Shown here: positions 11,576 through 21,966 of the stretch, one piece after another
How the letters are laid out: every line of letters begins with the position of its first letter
Position numbering within the stretch: the first letter of the stretch is position 1
NCBI GenBank assembly: GCA_028752905.1
Contig: JAQNBH010000012.1
Coordinates: 20,239,545-20,303,544 of the forward strand
From: Cladorhizidae sp. MBARI D1340-BT2
Taxonomy: Eukaryota; Porifera; Demospongiae; Poecilosclerida; Cladorhizidae
Length of the DNA stretch: 64,000 nt
Direction of reading: 5' to 3'
Made by a program: the position numbers and the translations under genes
The notes under the pieces: generated by a model
What the model was told of the DNA's origin: nothing
The model's database searches: none
The model's input: the letters and a program-made list of their open reading frames with translations, nothing else

Positions 11576-14500
11576 GCCCTAATTTGGTCTATATGTTTCT
11601 CATTTCCCCCCCAAAAATCTTGTTATTTTGCCGTAAAGCTCATAACTTTTCTACACTTTACCCAAAAAAGATAATTTTTATATCACCGGATAGCCCTTCT
11701 AATTATCTGTCTTTTGTACGTGCCAAAATTTTGAGTACTCTAAGTATTAGCAAGTTATGGTGATTTGAAGTGGTAAGGTTTGCGATCTTTCCTGGCGTTT
11801 TCCAGTTGCCAAAGCGGTGGCCTGCCAGTGAAAAACCACTACATTTATTGATAATCTGTTGACATGTTGCAGATAAGGGCCTTCTCTATCAGTTGACAAA
11901 ATCTGGGACTTTGGTCTTGTTAATTAGGGCAGTTATGACATGTTAGCTTCGTAGATTATCCACACTTCACTGAATAGACTTGATGTATAGCTATTAAGAT
12001 AGGACTCTCTAAGTGCTCTCTCTTGATACCAAACATCCATATATTCTGCACACTTCACTGTAATGGACTTGCAAGATAGGTATCTCTCAGTGTTCTCTAT
12101 CTTGAGCTAAACATGTTAGCTTCATAGATTCTCCACACTTCACTGAATAGACTTGATATATAGCTCTAAAGGTAGGCCTCTCTCTGTTCTCTCTCTTGAT
12201 ACCAAACATCCGTATATTCTGCATACATAGAATCACAAGATAGGTTTCTCTATGTGTTCTCTATCTTGATGCTAAACAGGTTAGCTTCATCGATTCTCCA
12301 CACTTCACTGTATAAACTTGATATATAGCTATTAAGATAGGTCTCTCCCTGTGCTCTCTGTTGATATCAAACATCCATAATATTCTGCACACTTCACTGT
12401 AATGGACTTGATATGATTCGAATGATAGGTTTCATTATGTGTTCTCTATCTTGATATTTGCCCTAATTTGGTCTATATGTTTCTCATTTTTTCCCCAAAA
12501 ATCTTGTTATTTTGCCGTACAGCTCATAACTTTTCTACACTTTACCCAAAAAAGATAATTTTTATATCACCGGATAGCCCTTCTAATTATCTGTCTTTTG
12601 TACGTGCCAAAATTTTGAGTACTCTAAGTATTAGCAAGTTATGGTGATTTGAAGTGGTAAGGTTTGCGATCTTTCCTGGCGTTTTCCAGTTGCCAAAGCG
12701 GTGGCCTGCCAGTGAAAAACCACTACATTTATTGATAATCTGTTGACATGTTACAGATAAGGGCCTTCTCTATCAGTTGACAAAATCTGGGACTTTGGTC
12801 TTGTTAATTAGGGCAGTTATGACATGTTAGCTTCGTAGATTATCCACACTTCACTGAATAGACTTGATGTATAGCTATTAAGATAGGACTCTCTAAGTGC
12901 TCTCTCTTGATACCAAACATCCATATATTCTGCACACTTCACTGTAATGGACTTGCAAGATAGGTATCTCTCAGTGTTCTCTATCTTGAGCTAAACATGT
13001 TAGCTTCATAGATTCTCCACACTTCACTGAATAGACTTGATATATAGCTCTAAAGGTAGGCCTCTCTCTGTTCTCTCTCTTGATACCAAACATCCGTATA
13101 TTCTGCATACATAGAATCACAAGATAGGTTTCTCTATGTGTTCTCTATCTTGATGCTAAACAGGTTAGCTTCATAGATTCTCCACACTTCACTGTATAAA
13201 CTTGATATATAGCTATTAAGATAGGTCTCTCCCTGTGCTCTCTGTTGATATCAAACATCCATAATATTCTGCACACTTCACTGTAATGGACTTGATATGA
13301 TTCGAATGATAGGTTTCATTATGTGTTCTCTATCTTGATATTTGCCCTAATTTGGTCTATATGTTTCTCATTTTTCCCCCAAAAATCTTGTTATTTTGCC
13401 GTAAAGCTCATAACTTTTCTACACTTTACCCAAAAAAGATAATTTTTATATCACCGGATAGCCCTTCTAATTATCTGTCTTTTGTACGTACCAAAATTTT
13501 GAGTACTCTAAGTATTAGCAAGTTATGGTGATTTGAAGTGGTAAGGTTTGCGATCTTTCCTGGCGTTTTCCAGTTGCCAAAGCGGTGGCCTGCCAGTGAA
13601 AAACCACTACATTTATTGATAATCTGTTGACATGTTGCAGATAAGGGCCTTCTCTATCAGTTGACAAAATCTGGGACTTTGGTCTTGTTAATTAGGGCAG
13701 TTATGAATTGTACTCTTACTTGATGCTAAACATGTTAGCTTCGTAGATTATCCACACTTCACTGAATAGACTTGATGTATAGCTATTAAGATAGGACTCT
13801 CTAAGTGCTCTCTCTTGATACCAAACATCCATATATTCTGCACACTTCACTGTAATGGACTTGCAAGATAGGTATCTCTCAGTGTTCTCTATCTTGAGCT
13901 AAACATGTTAGCTTCATAGATTCTCCACACTTCACTGAATAGACTTGATATATAGCTCTAAAGGTAGGCCTCTCTCTGTTCTCTCTCTTGATACCAAACA
14001 TCCGTATATTCTGCATACATAGAATCACAAGATAGGTTTCTCTATGTGTTCTCTATCTTGATGCTAAACAGGTTAGCTTCATAGATTCTCCACACTTCAC
14101 TGTATAAACTTGATATATAGCTATTAAGATAGGTCTCTCCCTGTGCTCTCTGTTGATATCAAACATCCATAATATTCTGCACACTTCACTGTAATGGACT
14201 TGATATGATTCGAATGATAGGTTTCATTATGTGTTCTCTATCTTGATATTTGCCCTAATTTGGTCTATATGTTTCTCATTTTCCCCCCAAAAATCTTGTT
14301 ATTTTGCCGTAAAGCTCATAACTTTTCTACACTTTACCCAAAAAAGATAATTTTTATATCACCGGATAGCCCTTCTAATTATCTGTCTTTTGTACGTGCC
14401 AAAATTTTGAGTACTCTAAGTATTAGCAAGTTATGGTGATTTGAAGTGGTAAGGTTTGCGATCTTTCCTGGCGTTTTCCAGTTGCCAAAGCGGTGGCCTG

Positions 14501-15408
14501 CCAGTGAAAAACCACTACATTTATTGATAATCTGTTGACATGTTGCAGATAAGGGCCTTCTCTATCAGTTGACAAAATCTGGGACTTTGGTCTTGTTAAT
14601 TAGGGCAGTTATGACATGTTAGCTTCGTAGATTATCCACACTTCACTGAATAGACTTGATGTATAGCTATTAAGATAGGACTCTCTAAGTGCTCTCTCTT
14701 GATACCAAACATCCATATATTCTGCACACTTCACTGTAATGGACTTGCAAGATAGGTATCTCTCAGTGTTCTCTATCTTGAGCTAAACATGTTAGCTTCA
14801 TAGATTCTCCATACTTCACTGAATAGACTTGATATATAGCTCTAAAGGTAGGTCTCTCTCTGTTCTCTCTCTTGATACCAAACATCCATATATTCTGCAT
14901 ACATAGAATCACAAGATAGGTTTCTCTATGTGTTCTCTATCTTGATGCTAAACATGTTAGCTTCATAGATTCTCCACACTTCACTGTATAAACTTGATAT
15001 ATAGCTATTAAGATAGGTCTCTCCCTGTGCTCTCTGTTGATATCAAACATCCATAATATTCTGCACACTTCACTGTAATGGACTTGATATGATTCGAATG
15101 ATAGGTTTCATTATGTGTTCTCTATCTTGATATTTGCCCTAATTTGGTCTATATGTTTCTCATTTTCCCCCCAAAAATCTTGTTATTTTGCCGTAAAGCT
15201 CATAACTTTTCTACACTTTACTCAAAAAAGATAATTTTTATATCACCGGATAGCCCTTCTAATTATCTGTCTTTTGTACGTGCCAAAATTTTGAGTACTC
15301 TAAGTATTAGCAAGTTATGGTGATTTGAAGTGGTAAGGTTTGCGATCTTTCCTGGCGTTTTCCAGTTGCCAAAGCGGTGGCCTGCCAGTGAAAAACCACT
15401 ACATTTAT

Positions 15409-15411
15409 TGT
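15409..15411. other. Orientation switch (inversion junction) in the satellite
   Basis: Up to ACATTTATTG (15401-15410) the sequence is forward satellite core. From TATGCAGAAT (15411) it is the reverse complement of the B2/A2 half-repeats. A normal forward unit would continue ATAATCTG, and a normal reverse unit would have TTCTATG before this point. Both sides share TG (15409-15410), giving 2 bp of microhomology. No spacer, foreign sequence or transposon lies at the join. The small overlap fits end joining or template switching; an assembly error is the main alternative. Confidence 0.9.
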
Positions 15412-15785
15412 ATGCAGAATATACGGATGTTTGGTATCAAGAGAGAGAACAGAGAGAGGCCTACCTTTAGAGCTATATATCAAGTCTATTCAGTGAAGTG
15501 TGGAGAATCTATGAAGCTAACATGTTTAGCTCAAGATAGAGAACACTGAGAGATACCTATCTTGCAAGTCCATTACAGTGAAGTGTGCAGAATATATGGA
15601 TGTTTGGTATCAAGAGAGAGCACTTAGAGAGTCCTATCTTAATAGCTATACATCAAGTCTATTCAGTGAAGTGTGGATAATCTACGAAGCTAACATGTCA
15701 TAACTGCCCTAATTAACAAGACCAAAGTCCCAGATTTTGTCAACTGATAGAGAAGGCCCTTATCTGCAACATGTCAACAGATTAT
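15411..15785. other. Asymmetric spacer of the giant inverted repeat
   Basis: The left arm ends in CTACATTTATTG at 15410. The first base able to pair with it in the right arm is C 15786 of CAATAAATGTAG. The 375 bp between would form the loop if the two arms paired. The spacer is satellite sequence itself (part of B2, A2, B1, A1 and the core end in reverse), so it is unpaired only in this register. Confidence 0.75.
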
Positions 15786-18700
15786 CAATAAATGTAGTGG
15801 TTTTTCACTGGCAGGCCACCGCTTTGGCAACTGGAAAACGCCAGGAAAGATCGCAAACCTTACCACTTCAAATCGCCATAACTTGCTAATACTTAGAGTA
15901 CTCAAAATTTTGGCACGTACAAAAGACAGATAATTAGAAGGGCTATCCGGTGATATAAAGATTATCTTTTTTGGGTAAAGTGTAGAAAAGTTATGAGCTT
16001 TACGGCAAAATAACAAGATTTTTGGGGGGGAAATGAGAAACATATAGACCAAATTAGGGCAAATATCAAGATAGAGAACACATAATGAAACCTATCATTC
16101 GAATCATATCAAGTCCATTACAGTGAAGTGTGCAGAATATTATGGATGTTTGATATCAACAGAGAGCACAGGGAGAGACCTATCTTAATAGCTATATATC
16201 AAGTTTATACAGTGAAGTGTGGAGAATCTATGAAGCTAACCTGTTTAGCATCAAGATAGAGAACACATAGAGAAACCTATCTTGTGATTCTATGTATGCA
16301 GAATATACGGATGTTTGGTATCAAGAGAGAGAACAGAGAGAGGCCTACCTTTAGAGCTATATATCAAGTCTATTCAGTGAAGTGTGGAGAATCTATGAAG
16401 CTAACATGTTTAGCTCAAGATAGAGAACACTGAGAGATACCTATCTTGCAAGTCCATTACAGTGAAGTGTGCAGAATATATGGATGTTTGGTATCAAGAG
16501 AGAGCACTTAGAGAGTCCTATCTTAATAGCTATACATCAAGTCTATTCAGTGAAGTGTGGATAATCTACGAAGCTAACATGTCATAACTGCCCTAATTAA
16601 CAAGACCAAAGTCCCAGATTTTGTCAACTGATAGAGAAGGCCCTTATCTGCAACATGTCAACAGATTATCAATAAATGTAGTGGTTTTTCACTGGCAGGC
16701 CACCGCTTTGGCAACTGGAAAACGCCAGGAAAGATCGCAAACCTTACCACTTCAAATCACCATAACTTGCTAATACTTAGAGTACTCAAAATTTTGGCAC
16801 GTACAAAAGACAGATAATTAGAAGGGCTATCCGGTGATATAAAAATTATCTTTTTGGGGTAAAGTGTTGAAATGTTATGAGCTTTACGGCAAAATAACAA
16901 GATTTTTGGGGGGGAAATGAGAAACATATAGACCAAATTAGGGCAAATATCAAGATAGAGAACACATAATGAAACCTATCATTCGAATCATATCAAGTCC
17001 ATTACAGTGAAGTGTGCAGAATATTATGGATGTTTGATATCAACAGAGAGCACAGGGAGAGACCTATCTTAATAGCTATATATCAAGTTTATACAGTGAA
17101 GTGTGGAGAATCTATGAAGCTAACCTGTTTAGCATCAAGATAGAGAACACATAGAGAAACCTATCTTGTGATTCTATGTATGCAGAATATACGGATGTTT
17201 GGTATCAAGAGAGAGAACAGAGAGAGGCCTACCTTTAGAGCTATATATCAAGTCTATTCAGTGAAGTGTGGAGAATCTATGAAGCTAACATGTTTAGCTC
17301 AAGATAGAGAACACTGAGAGATACCTATCTTGCAAGTCCATTACAGTGAAGTGTGCAGAATATATGGATGTTTGGTATCAAGAGAGAGCACTTAGAGAGT
17401 CCTATCTTAATAGCTATACATCAAGTCTATTCAGTGAAGTGTGGATAATCTACGAAGCTAACATGTCATAACTGCCCTAATTAACAAGACCAAAGTCCCA
17501 GATTTTGTCAACTGATAGAGAAGGCCCTTATCTGCAACATGTCAACAGATTATCAATAAATGTAGTGGTTTTTCACTGGCAGGCCACCGCTTTGGCAACT
17601 GGAAAACGCCAGGAAAGATCGCAAACCTTACCACTTCAAATCACCATAACTTGCTAATACTTAGAGTACTCAAAATTTTGGCACGTACAAAAGACAGATA
17701 ATTAGAAGGGCTATCCGGTGATATAAAATTTTCTTTTTGGGGTAAAGTGTAGCAAAGTTATGAGCTTTACGGCAAAATAATTTTGGGGGGGGAAATGAGA
17801 AACATATAGACCAAATTAGGGCAAATATCAAGATAGAGAACACATAATGAAACCTATCATTCGAATCATATCAAGTCCATTACAGTGAAGTGTGCAGAAT
17901 ATTATGGATGTTTGATATCAACAGAGAGCACAGGGAGAGACCTATCTTAATAGCTATATATCAAGTTTATACAGTGAAGTGTGGAGAATCTATGAAGCTA
18001 ACCTGTTTAGCATCAAGATAGAGAACACATAGAGAAACCTATCTTGTGATTCTATGTATGCAGAATATACGGATGTTTGGTATCAAGAGAGAGAACAGAG
18101 AGAGGCCTACCTTTAGAGCTATATATCAAGTCTATTCAGTGAAGTGTGGAGAATCTATGAAGCTAACATGTTTAGCTCAAGATAGAGAACACTGAGAGAT
18201 ACCTATCTTGCAAGTCCATTACAGTGAAGTGTGCAGAATATATGGATGTTTGGTATCAAGAGAGAGCACTTAGAGAGTCCTATCTTAATAGCTATACATC
18301 AAGTCTATTCAGTGAAGTGTGGATAATCTACGAAGCTAACATGTCATAACTGCCCTAATTAACAAGACCAAAGTCCCAGATTTTGTCAACTGATAGAGAA
18401 GGCCCTTATCTGCAACATGTCAACAGATTATCAATAAATGTAGTGGTTTTTCACTGGCAGGCCACCGCTTTGGCAACTGGAAAACGCCAGGAAAGATCGC
18501 AAACCTTACCACTTCAAATCACCATAACTTGCTAATACTTAGAGTACTCAAAATTTTGGCACGTACAAAAGACAGATAATTAGAAGGGCTATCCGGTGAT
18601 ATAAAAATTATCTTTTTTGGGTAAAGTGTAGAAAAGTTATGAGCTTTACGGCAAAATAACAAGATTTTTGGGGGGAAAATGAGAAACATATAGACCAAAT

Positions 18701-19742
18701 TAGGGCAAATATCAAGATAGAGAACACATAATGAAACCTATCATTCGAATCATATCAAGTCCATTACAGTGAAGTGTGCAGAATATTATGGATGTTTGAT
18801 ATCAACAGAGAGCACAGGGAGAGACCTATCTTAATAGCTATATATCAAGTTTATACAGTGAAGTGTGGAGAATCTATGAAGCTAACCTGTTTAGCATCAA
18901 GATAGAGAACACATAGAGAAACCTATCTTGTGATTCTATGTATGCAGAATATACGGATGTTTGGTATCAAAAGAGAGAACAGAGAGAGGCCTACCTTTAG
19001 AGCTATATATCAAGTCTATTCAGTGAAGTGTGGAGAATCTATGAAACTAACATGTTTAGCTCAAGATAGAGAACACTGAGAGATACCTATCTTGCAAGTC
19101 CATTACAGTGAAGTGTGCAGAATATATGGATGTTTGGTATCAAGAGAGAGCACTTAGAGAGTCCTATCTTAATAGCTATACATCAAGTCTATTCAGTGAA
19201 GTGTGGATAATCTACGAAGCTAACATGTTTAGCATCAAGTAAGAGTACAATTCATAACTGCCCTAATTAACAAGACCAAAGTCCCAGATTTTGTCAACTG
19301 ATAGAGAAGGCCCTTATCTGCAACATGTCAACAGATTATCAATAAATGTAGTGGTTTTTCACTGGCAGGCCACCGCTTTGGCAACTGGAAAACGCCAGGA
19401 AAGATCGCAAACCTTACCACTTCAAATCACCATAACTTGCTAATACTTAGAGTACTCAAACTTTTGGCACGTACAAAAGACAGATAATTAGAAGGGCTAT
19501 ACGGTAATATAAAAATTATCTTTTTTGGGTAAAGTGTAGAAAAGTTATGAGCTTTACGGCAAAATAACAAGATTTTTGGGGGGAAAATGAGAAACATATA
19601 GACCAAATTAGGGCAAATATCAAGATAGAGAACACATAATGAAACCTATCATTCGAATCATATCAAGTCCATTACAGTGAAGTGTGCAGAATATTATGGA
19701 TGTTTGATATCAACAGAGAGCACAGGGAGAGACCTATCTTAA
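15411..19742 (-). repeat. Right arm satellite, block 1 (inverted), up to transposon copy 1
   Basis: This is the reverse complement of the left-arm unit. Using the C of GGGCAAATATCAAG as mark, registers fall at 16060, 16944, 17822, 18706 and 19614. Steps are 884, 878, 884 and 908. The 878-bp unit ending at 17822 lacks CAAGATTT-type sequence before its G run and has GTAGCAAAG for the usual GTAGAAAAG. The block ends at the TTAA (19739-19742) that flanks the first transposon. Confidence 0.96.
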
Positions 19743-19815
19743 CTCTTTAGGGCCGATAGCGACTTTTCACGCGCAAAATTTAATTGTCCGTAACGACGAT
19801 AGCGACTTTTGTCGC
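19743..19815 (+). repeat. Left end of copy 1: inverted repeat, direct 14-mers and a hairpin
   Basis: After the 16-bp terminal repeat, the 14-mer CGATAGCGACTTTT occurs at 19754-19767 and again at 19797-19810, 43 bp apart. The second overlaps a perfect short hairpin, GCGAC-TTTT-GTCGC, at 19802-19815. Known piggyBac ends carry internal repeats that act as extra transposase-binding sites, so these are candidate binding sites. The right end has the terminal repeat but not the 14-mer, so the ends are asymmetric, which is also typical of the family. Copies 2 and 3 have the same structure at +5782 and +12442 bp. Confidence 0.75.
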
Positions 19816-19918
19816 AGAGAAACACTAATCACTTTAGCGCGTTATATTTACATGGCCATTGCGTAATCTAATATCTTGCAGCTGTATTTACTTGTAGCTG
19901 CTCTGCCCACAACTGATA

Positions 19919-20660
19919 ATGGCAAAAAGATTTTCTCTCGAGTGTGTTGTAGACTTTTTTTGTGGTTATGACAACAGCATCTTTTAATACATAGCAGAAG
20001 GAAGTGATGATGACCTTGAAGTTATGGAAGACAATGGTAATGTTTTTTAAATCTTGTATAACCTCCTCCAGCAATTGATTCAGAACTTCACCCCAACATC
20101 AATGGTTTCTTTATGATGAATTGTTCAATGATTATATTTACAAAAATAAATATTTTCAGAGGAGTGAGCTTCACCTCCACCAGCTATAGGTCAGAATGAT
20201 ACTGGTACACAGCTCAGTCCAGGATTTACATTTGCTACAGGTGGGTGAAACAACAACAAACATGTAACATATCCATGTCAATACATAACAATGTCAATAC
20301 ACTATAGATGTTCTTCAGCATGTACTTATAGCACCAACTATACAACCATCTCAGTCGTCAACCAACCCACAACACATATCTCAGCAAACCCTACCCGTGC
20401 CACCAAATCCACCACAACCACTCTCTCAGTCGACCAACCAGCCACTGCTGAGGCCAAGTAGCTCTGCCACAGAACTATTACCACCAACACTTCCTCGCCT
20501 AGACCACTTTCCTGCAAAAGGCGATATATCTAGGAGGTGCATCTAGTGCCAAAAATAATGTGTGCCCTCCCGACAGAGCATATGGGTATGCAATGCCTGT
20601 CCAGGGAAGCCACATCTATGCCTAGAAGAGGACTGCTACAAGCTGGCACACTATTTCTCA
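19919..20660 (+). pseudogene. Degenerate piggyBac transposase, copy 1 (catalytic core deleted)
   Basis: A likely first exon starts at ATG 19919 (MAKRFSLECVV...), becomes acidic (GSDDDLEVMED) and ends at 20036 before GTAATG. A second exon fits 20160-20240 between TTTTCAG and GTGGGT in matching phase. A third, from 20308 or 20332 after an AG, keeps the frame through a P/S/Q-rich linker to LPRLDHFPAKG and a cysteine-rich domain: C at 20538 and 20547, then WVCNACPGKPHLC, DC and H at 20649. That C-x2-C...C-x2-C-x6-C-x4-C-x4-H pattern is the C-terminal DNA-binding domain of piggyBac transposases. In-frame stops lie at 20165, 20544 and 20556, and copy 1 alone adds TAA at 19985. The whole DDD catalytic domain is missing, apparently by an internal deletion. 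Splice sites are inferred. Confidence 0.85.
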
Positions 20661-20892
20661 CATTCAATAATAATAATAGCTAGCTATATATATGATGATG
20701 TTTCATGCTCAACTTACTTCTACCTAGCAAAACAATATATTATTGACATTCAATATCTCAGCAACTTATCAGTATATCCATGTGTCTTATATCCATGTCT
20801 TGTCCTGAAAATATTGGTAACATCATGTCCTTTCCTTTGAATGTGAACAGAGTACTGACAACAAAAATACTGATCAGAGGTAAGCTTCACGC
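20661..20892. other. Transposon interior with no recognisable feature, copy 1
   Basis: Between the cysteine-rich domain and the 3' tandem repeats the sequence is AT-rich, with TAATAATAATAG and TAGCTAGCTATATATA simple-sequence runs. Two short overlapping open frames cross it (to 20840, and 20780-20995) but resemble no protein I recognise. It may be the remnant of a transposase 3' untranslated region. The equivalent stretches in copies 2 and 3 are 26443-26674 and 33103-33334. Confidence 0.6.
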
Positions 20893-21918
20893 TTACTTTT
20901 TTGGAACTATTTGCGTCATGAAACTACGTAGCATGGCATCATGGCAGCTCTATAGTAAGAAGATTTCGAAGCCGACAGACGACAGAGATCGCTAAAAGCA
21001 AATCAAACATAGTGTGCTTTCTTTAGAAGTAGCCAGGTAAACTAGCTACACGCTAACCTAGTTGAGCCCAGAAGCGAAGATGCTGTCCCATTACTTCAAG
21101 GGCCAGGTAAGCTAGCAACACGCTAACCTGGTTGAGTCCTGAAGCGAAGAAGCTGTCCCATGACTTCAAAAGCCCACTGTTTTTCTCTCACGCCACTAAA
21201 ACTAATTACTACTAATTACTCAATCAATTATCTAGATTACTTTTTTGTAGCGTGGATGAAACACTACGTAGAATGGCATCATGGCAGCTCTATAATAACT
21301 CTATAATAAGAAGATTTCGAAGCGGACAGACGACAGAGATCGCTAAAAGCAAAACAAACTTAGTGTGCTTTGTTTAGAAGTAGCCAGGTAAGCTAGCAAC
21401 ACGCTAACCTAGTTGAGCCCTGAAGCGAAGAAGCTGTCCCATGACTTCAAGGGCCATGTAAGCTATCAACACGCTAACCTGGTTGAGTCCTGAAGCGAAG
21501 AAGCTGTCCCATGACTTGAAGTGCCCACGGTGTTTTTCTCTCACGCGACTAAAACTAATTACTACTAATTATATACTCAATCAATTATCTAGCTTATCTT
21601 TTTGAAACTATTTACGTGAATGAAACTACTACCATGGCATAATGGCAGCTCTAGCTCTATAGTAAAACGATTTCGAAGCCAACAGACCGCAGAGATCGCT
21701 AAAAGCAAAACAAACTTAGTGTGCTTTGTTTAGAAGTAGCCAGGTAAGCTAGCAACACGCTAACCTAGTTGAGCCCTGAAGCGAAGAAGCTGTCCCATGA
21801 CTTCAAGGGCCATGTAAGCTATCAACACGCTAACCTGGTTGAGTCCTGAAGCGTCCCATGACTTCAAGAGCCCAAGGTGTTTTTCTCTCAGGCTAATAAA
21901 ACGAATTACTCAATTAAT
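20893..21918 (+). repeat. 3' tandem repeats of transposon copy 1 (3 x ~340 bp)
   Basis: Three diverged direct repeats lie at 20893-21236 (344 bp), 21237-21593 (357 bp) and 21594-21918 (325 bp). Each starts with a TTA(C/T)-CTTTTT-like stretch. Each then has ATGGCA-ATGGCAGCTCTA, GATTTCGAAGC, AGAGATCGCTAAAAGC and AGTGTGCTTT, followed by two 70-bp subrepeats (for example from 21031 and from 21101), then GTTTTTCTCTCA and an A/T-rich tail. The third copy is shortened in its last subrepeat. No coding frame is shared among the three. Confidence 0.9.
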
Positions 21919-21966
21919 TCCGGCAGACGCTTGCGCGGCGTTATTTCAATTATCGGCCCTAAAGAG

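Larger units (their letters stand above)
1..15410 (+). repeat. Left arm of 884-bp satellite array, forward orientation
   Basis: This is a head-to-tail tandem array. Using the G of the motif GCCCTAATTTGG as a register mark, units begin at 12, 896, 1780, 2664, 3548, 4432, 5316, 6224, 7108, 7992, 8900, 9784, 10692, 11576, 12460, 13344, 14252 and 15136; the last is cut at 15410. Thirteen of the 17 complete units are 884 bp and four (5316, 7992, 9784, 13344) are 908 bp. Units differ by only a few substitutions plus length changes in a run of 4-7 C. Nothing gene-like is conserved: reading frames are short and interrupted. The strand given is an arbitrary reference orientation. The structure and near identity are characteristic of complex satellite DNA kept uniform by unequal exchange or gene conversion; whether it is centromeric or subtelomeric cannot be told. 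Confidence 0.97.
19743..21966 (+). mobile_element. piggyBac-type non-autonomous transposon, copy 1
   Basis: This 2224-bp element has perfect 16-bp terminal inverted repeats: CTCTTTAGGGCCGATA at 19743-19758 and its reverse complement at 21951-21966. It is flanked by TTAA at 19739-19742 and 21967-21970. Uninterrupted units read CTATCTTAATAGC at this site, so the TTAA is a target duplication, the hallmark of piggyBac elements. The interior holds a degenerate piggyBac transposase (19919-20660) without the catalytic domain and a 3' tandem-repeat region (20893-21918). The terminal CTC differs from the CCC/CCY common in the family. It cannot encode its own transposase. It differs from copies 2 and 3 by at least one substitution, T at 19985 for G. 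Confidence 0.93.

Noticed and set aside
15401..15420. Read-foldback artefact as full explanation of the inversion
   Set aside because: A foldback would mirror the immediately preceding units. Variants of units 14252 and 15136 are not mirrored after 15411. Other assembly errors in satellite remain possible, so this is only a partial rejection.
15340..15549. 69-codon open frame on the plus strand
   Set aside because: It spans the orientation switch at 15410 and joins unrelated forward and reverse satellite sequence by chance.
15774..16052. 92-codon open frame on the minus strand, repeated at 23324-23602 and 37565-37843
   Set aside because: It lies in the satellite core and is open only where the core reads AAATCGCCATAAC; almost all other units read AAATCACCATAAC, giving an in-frame TGA, or are shifted by the G-run length. 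The three open copies share other variants, so they are one event copied by block duplication. No known protein family is recognised.
19868..20074. 68-codon minus-strand frame, also at 25650-25856 and 32310-32516
   Set aside because: It is antisense to the inferred first exon of the transposase remnant. The sense frame has the acidic composition expected of a piggyBac N-terminus; the antisense frame resembles nothing.
20780..20995. 71-codon plus-strand frame, also at 26562-26777 and 33222-33437
   Set aside because: It overlaps another frame, crosses into the 3' tandem repeats, and shows no domain or sign of coding constraint.
21031..21170. tRNA-like or SINE-like 70-bp subrepeat (GGTTGAGTCC resembling a pol III B box)
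   Set aside because: The B-box match lacks a base, no proper A box or cloverleaf can be drawn, and there is no poly-A or simple-repeat tail or target duplication.
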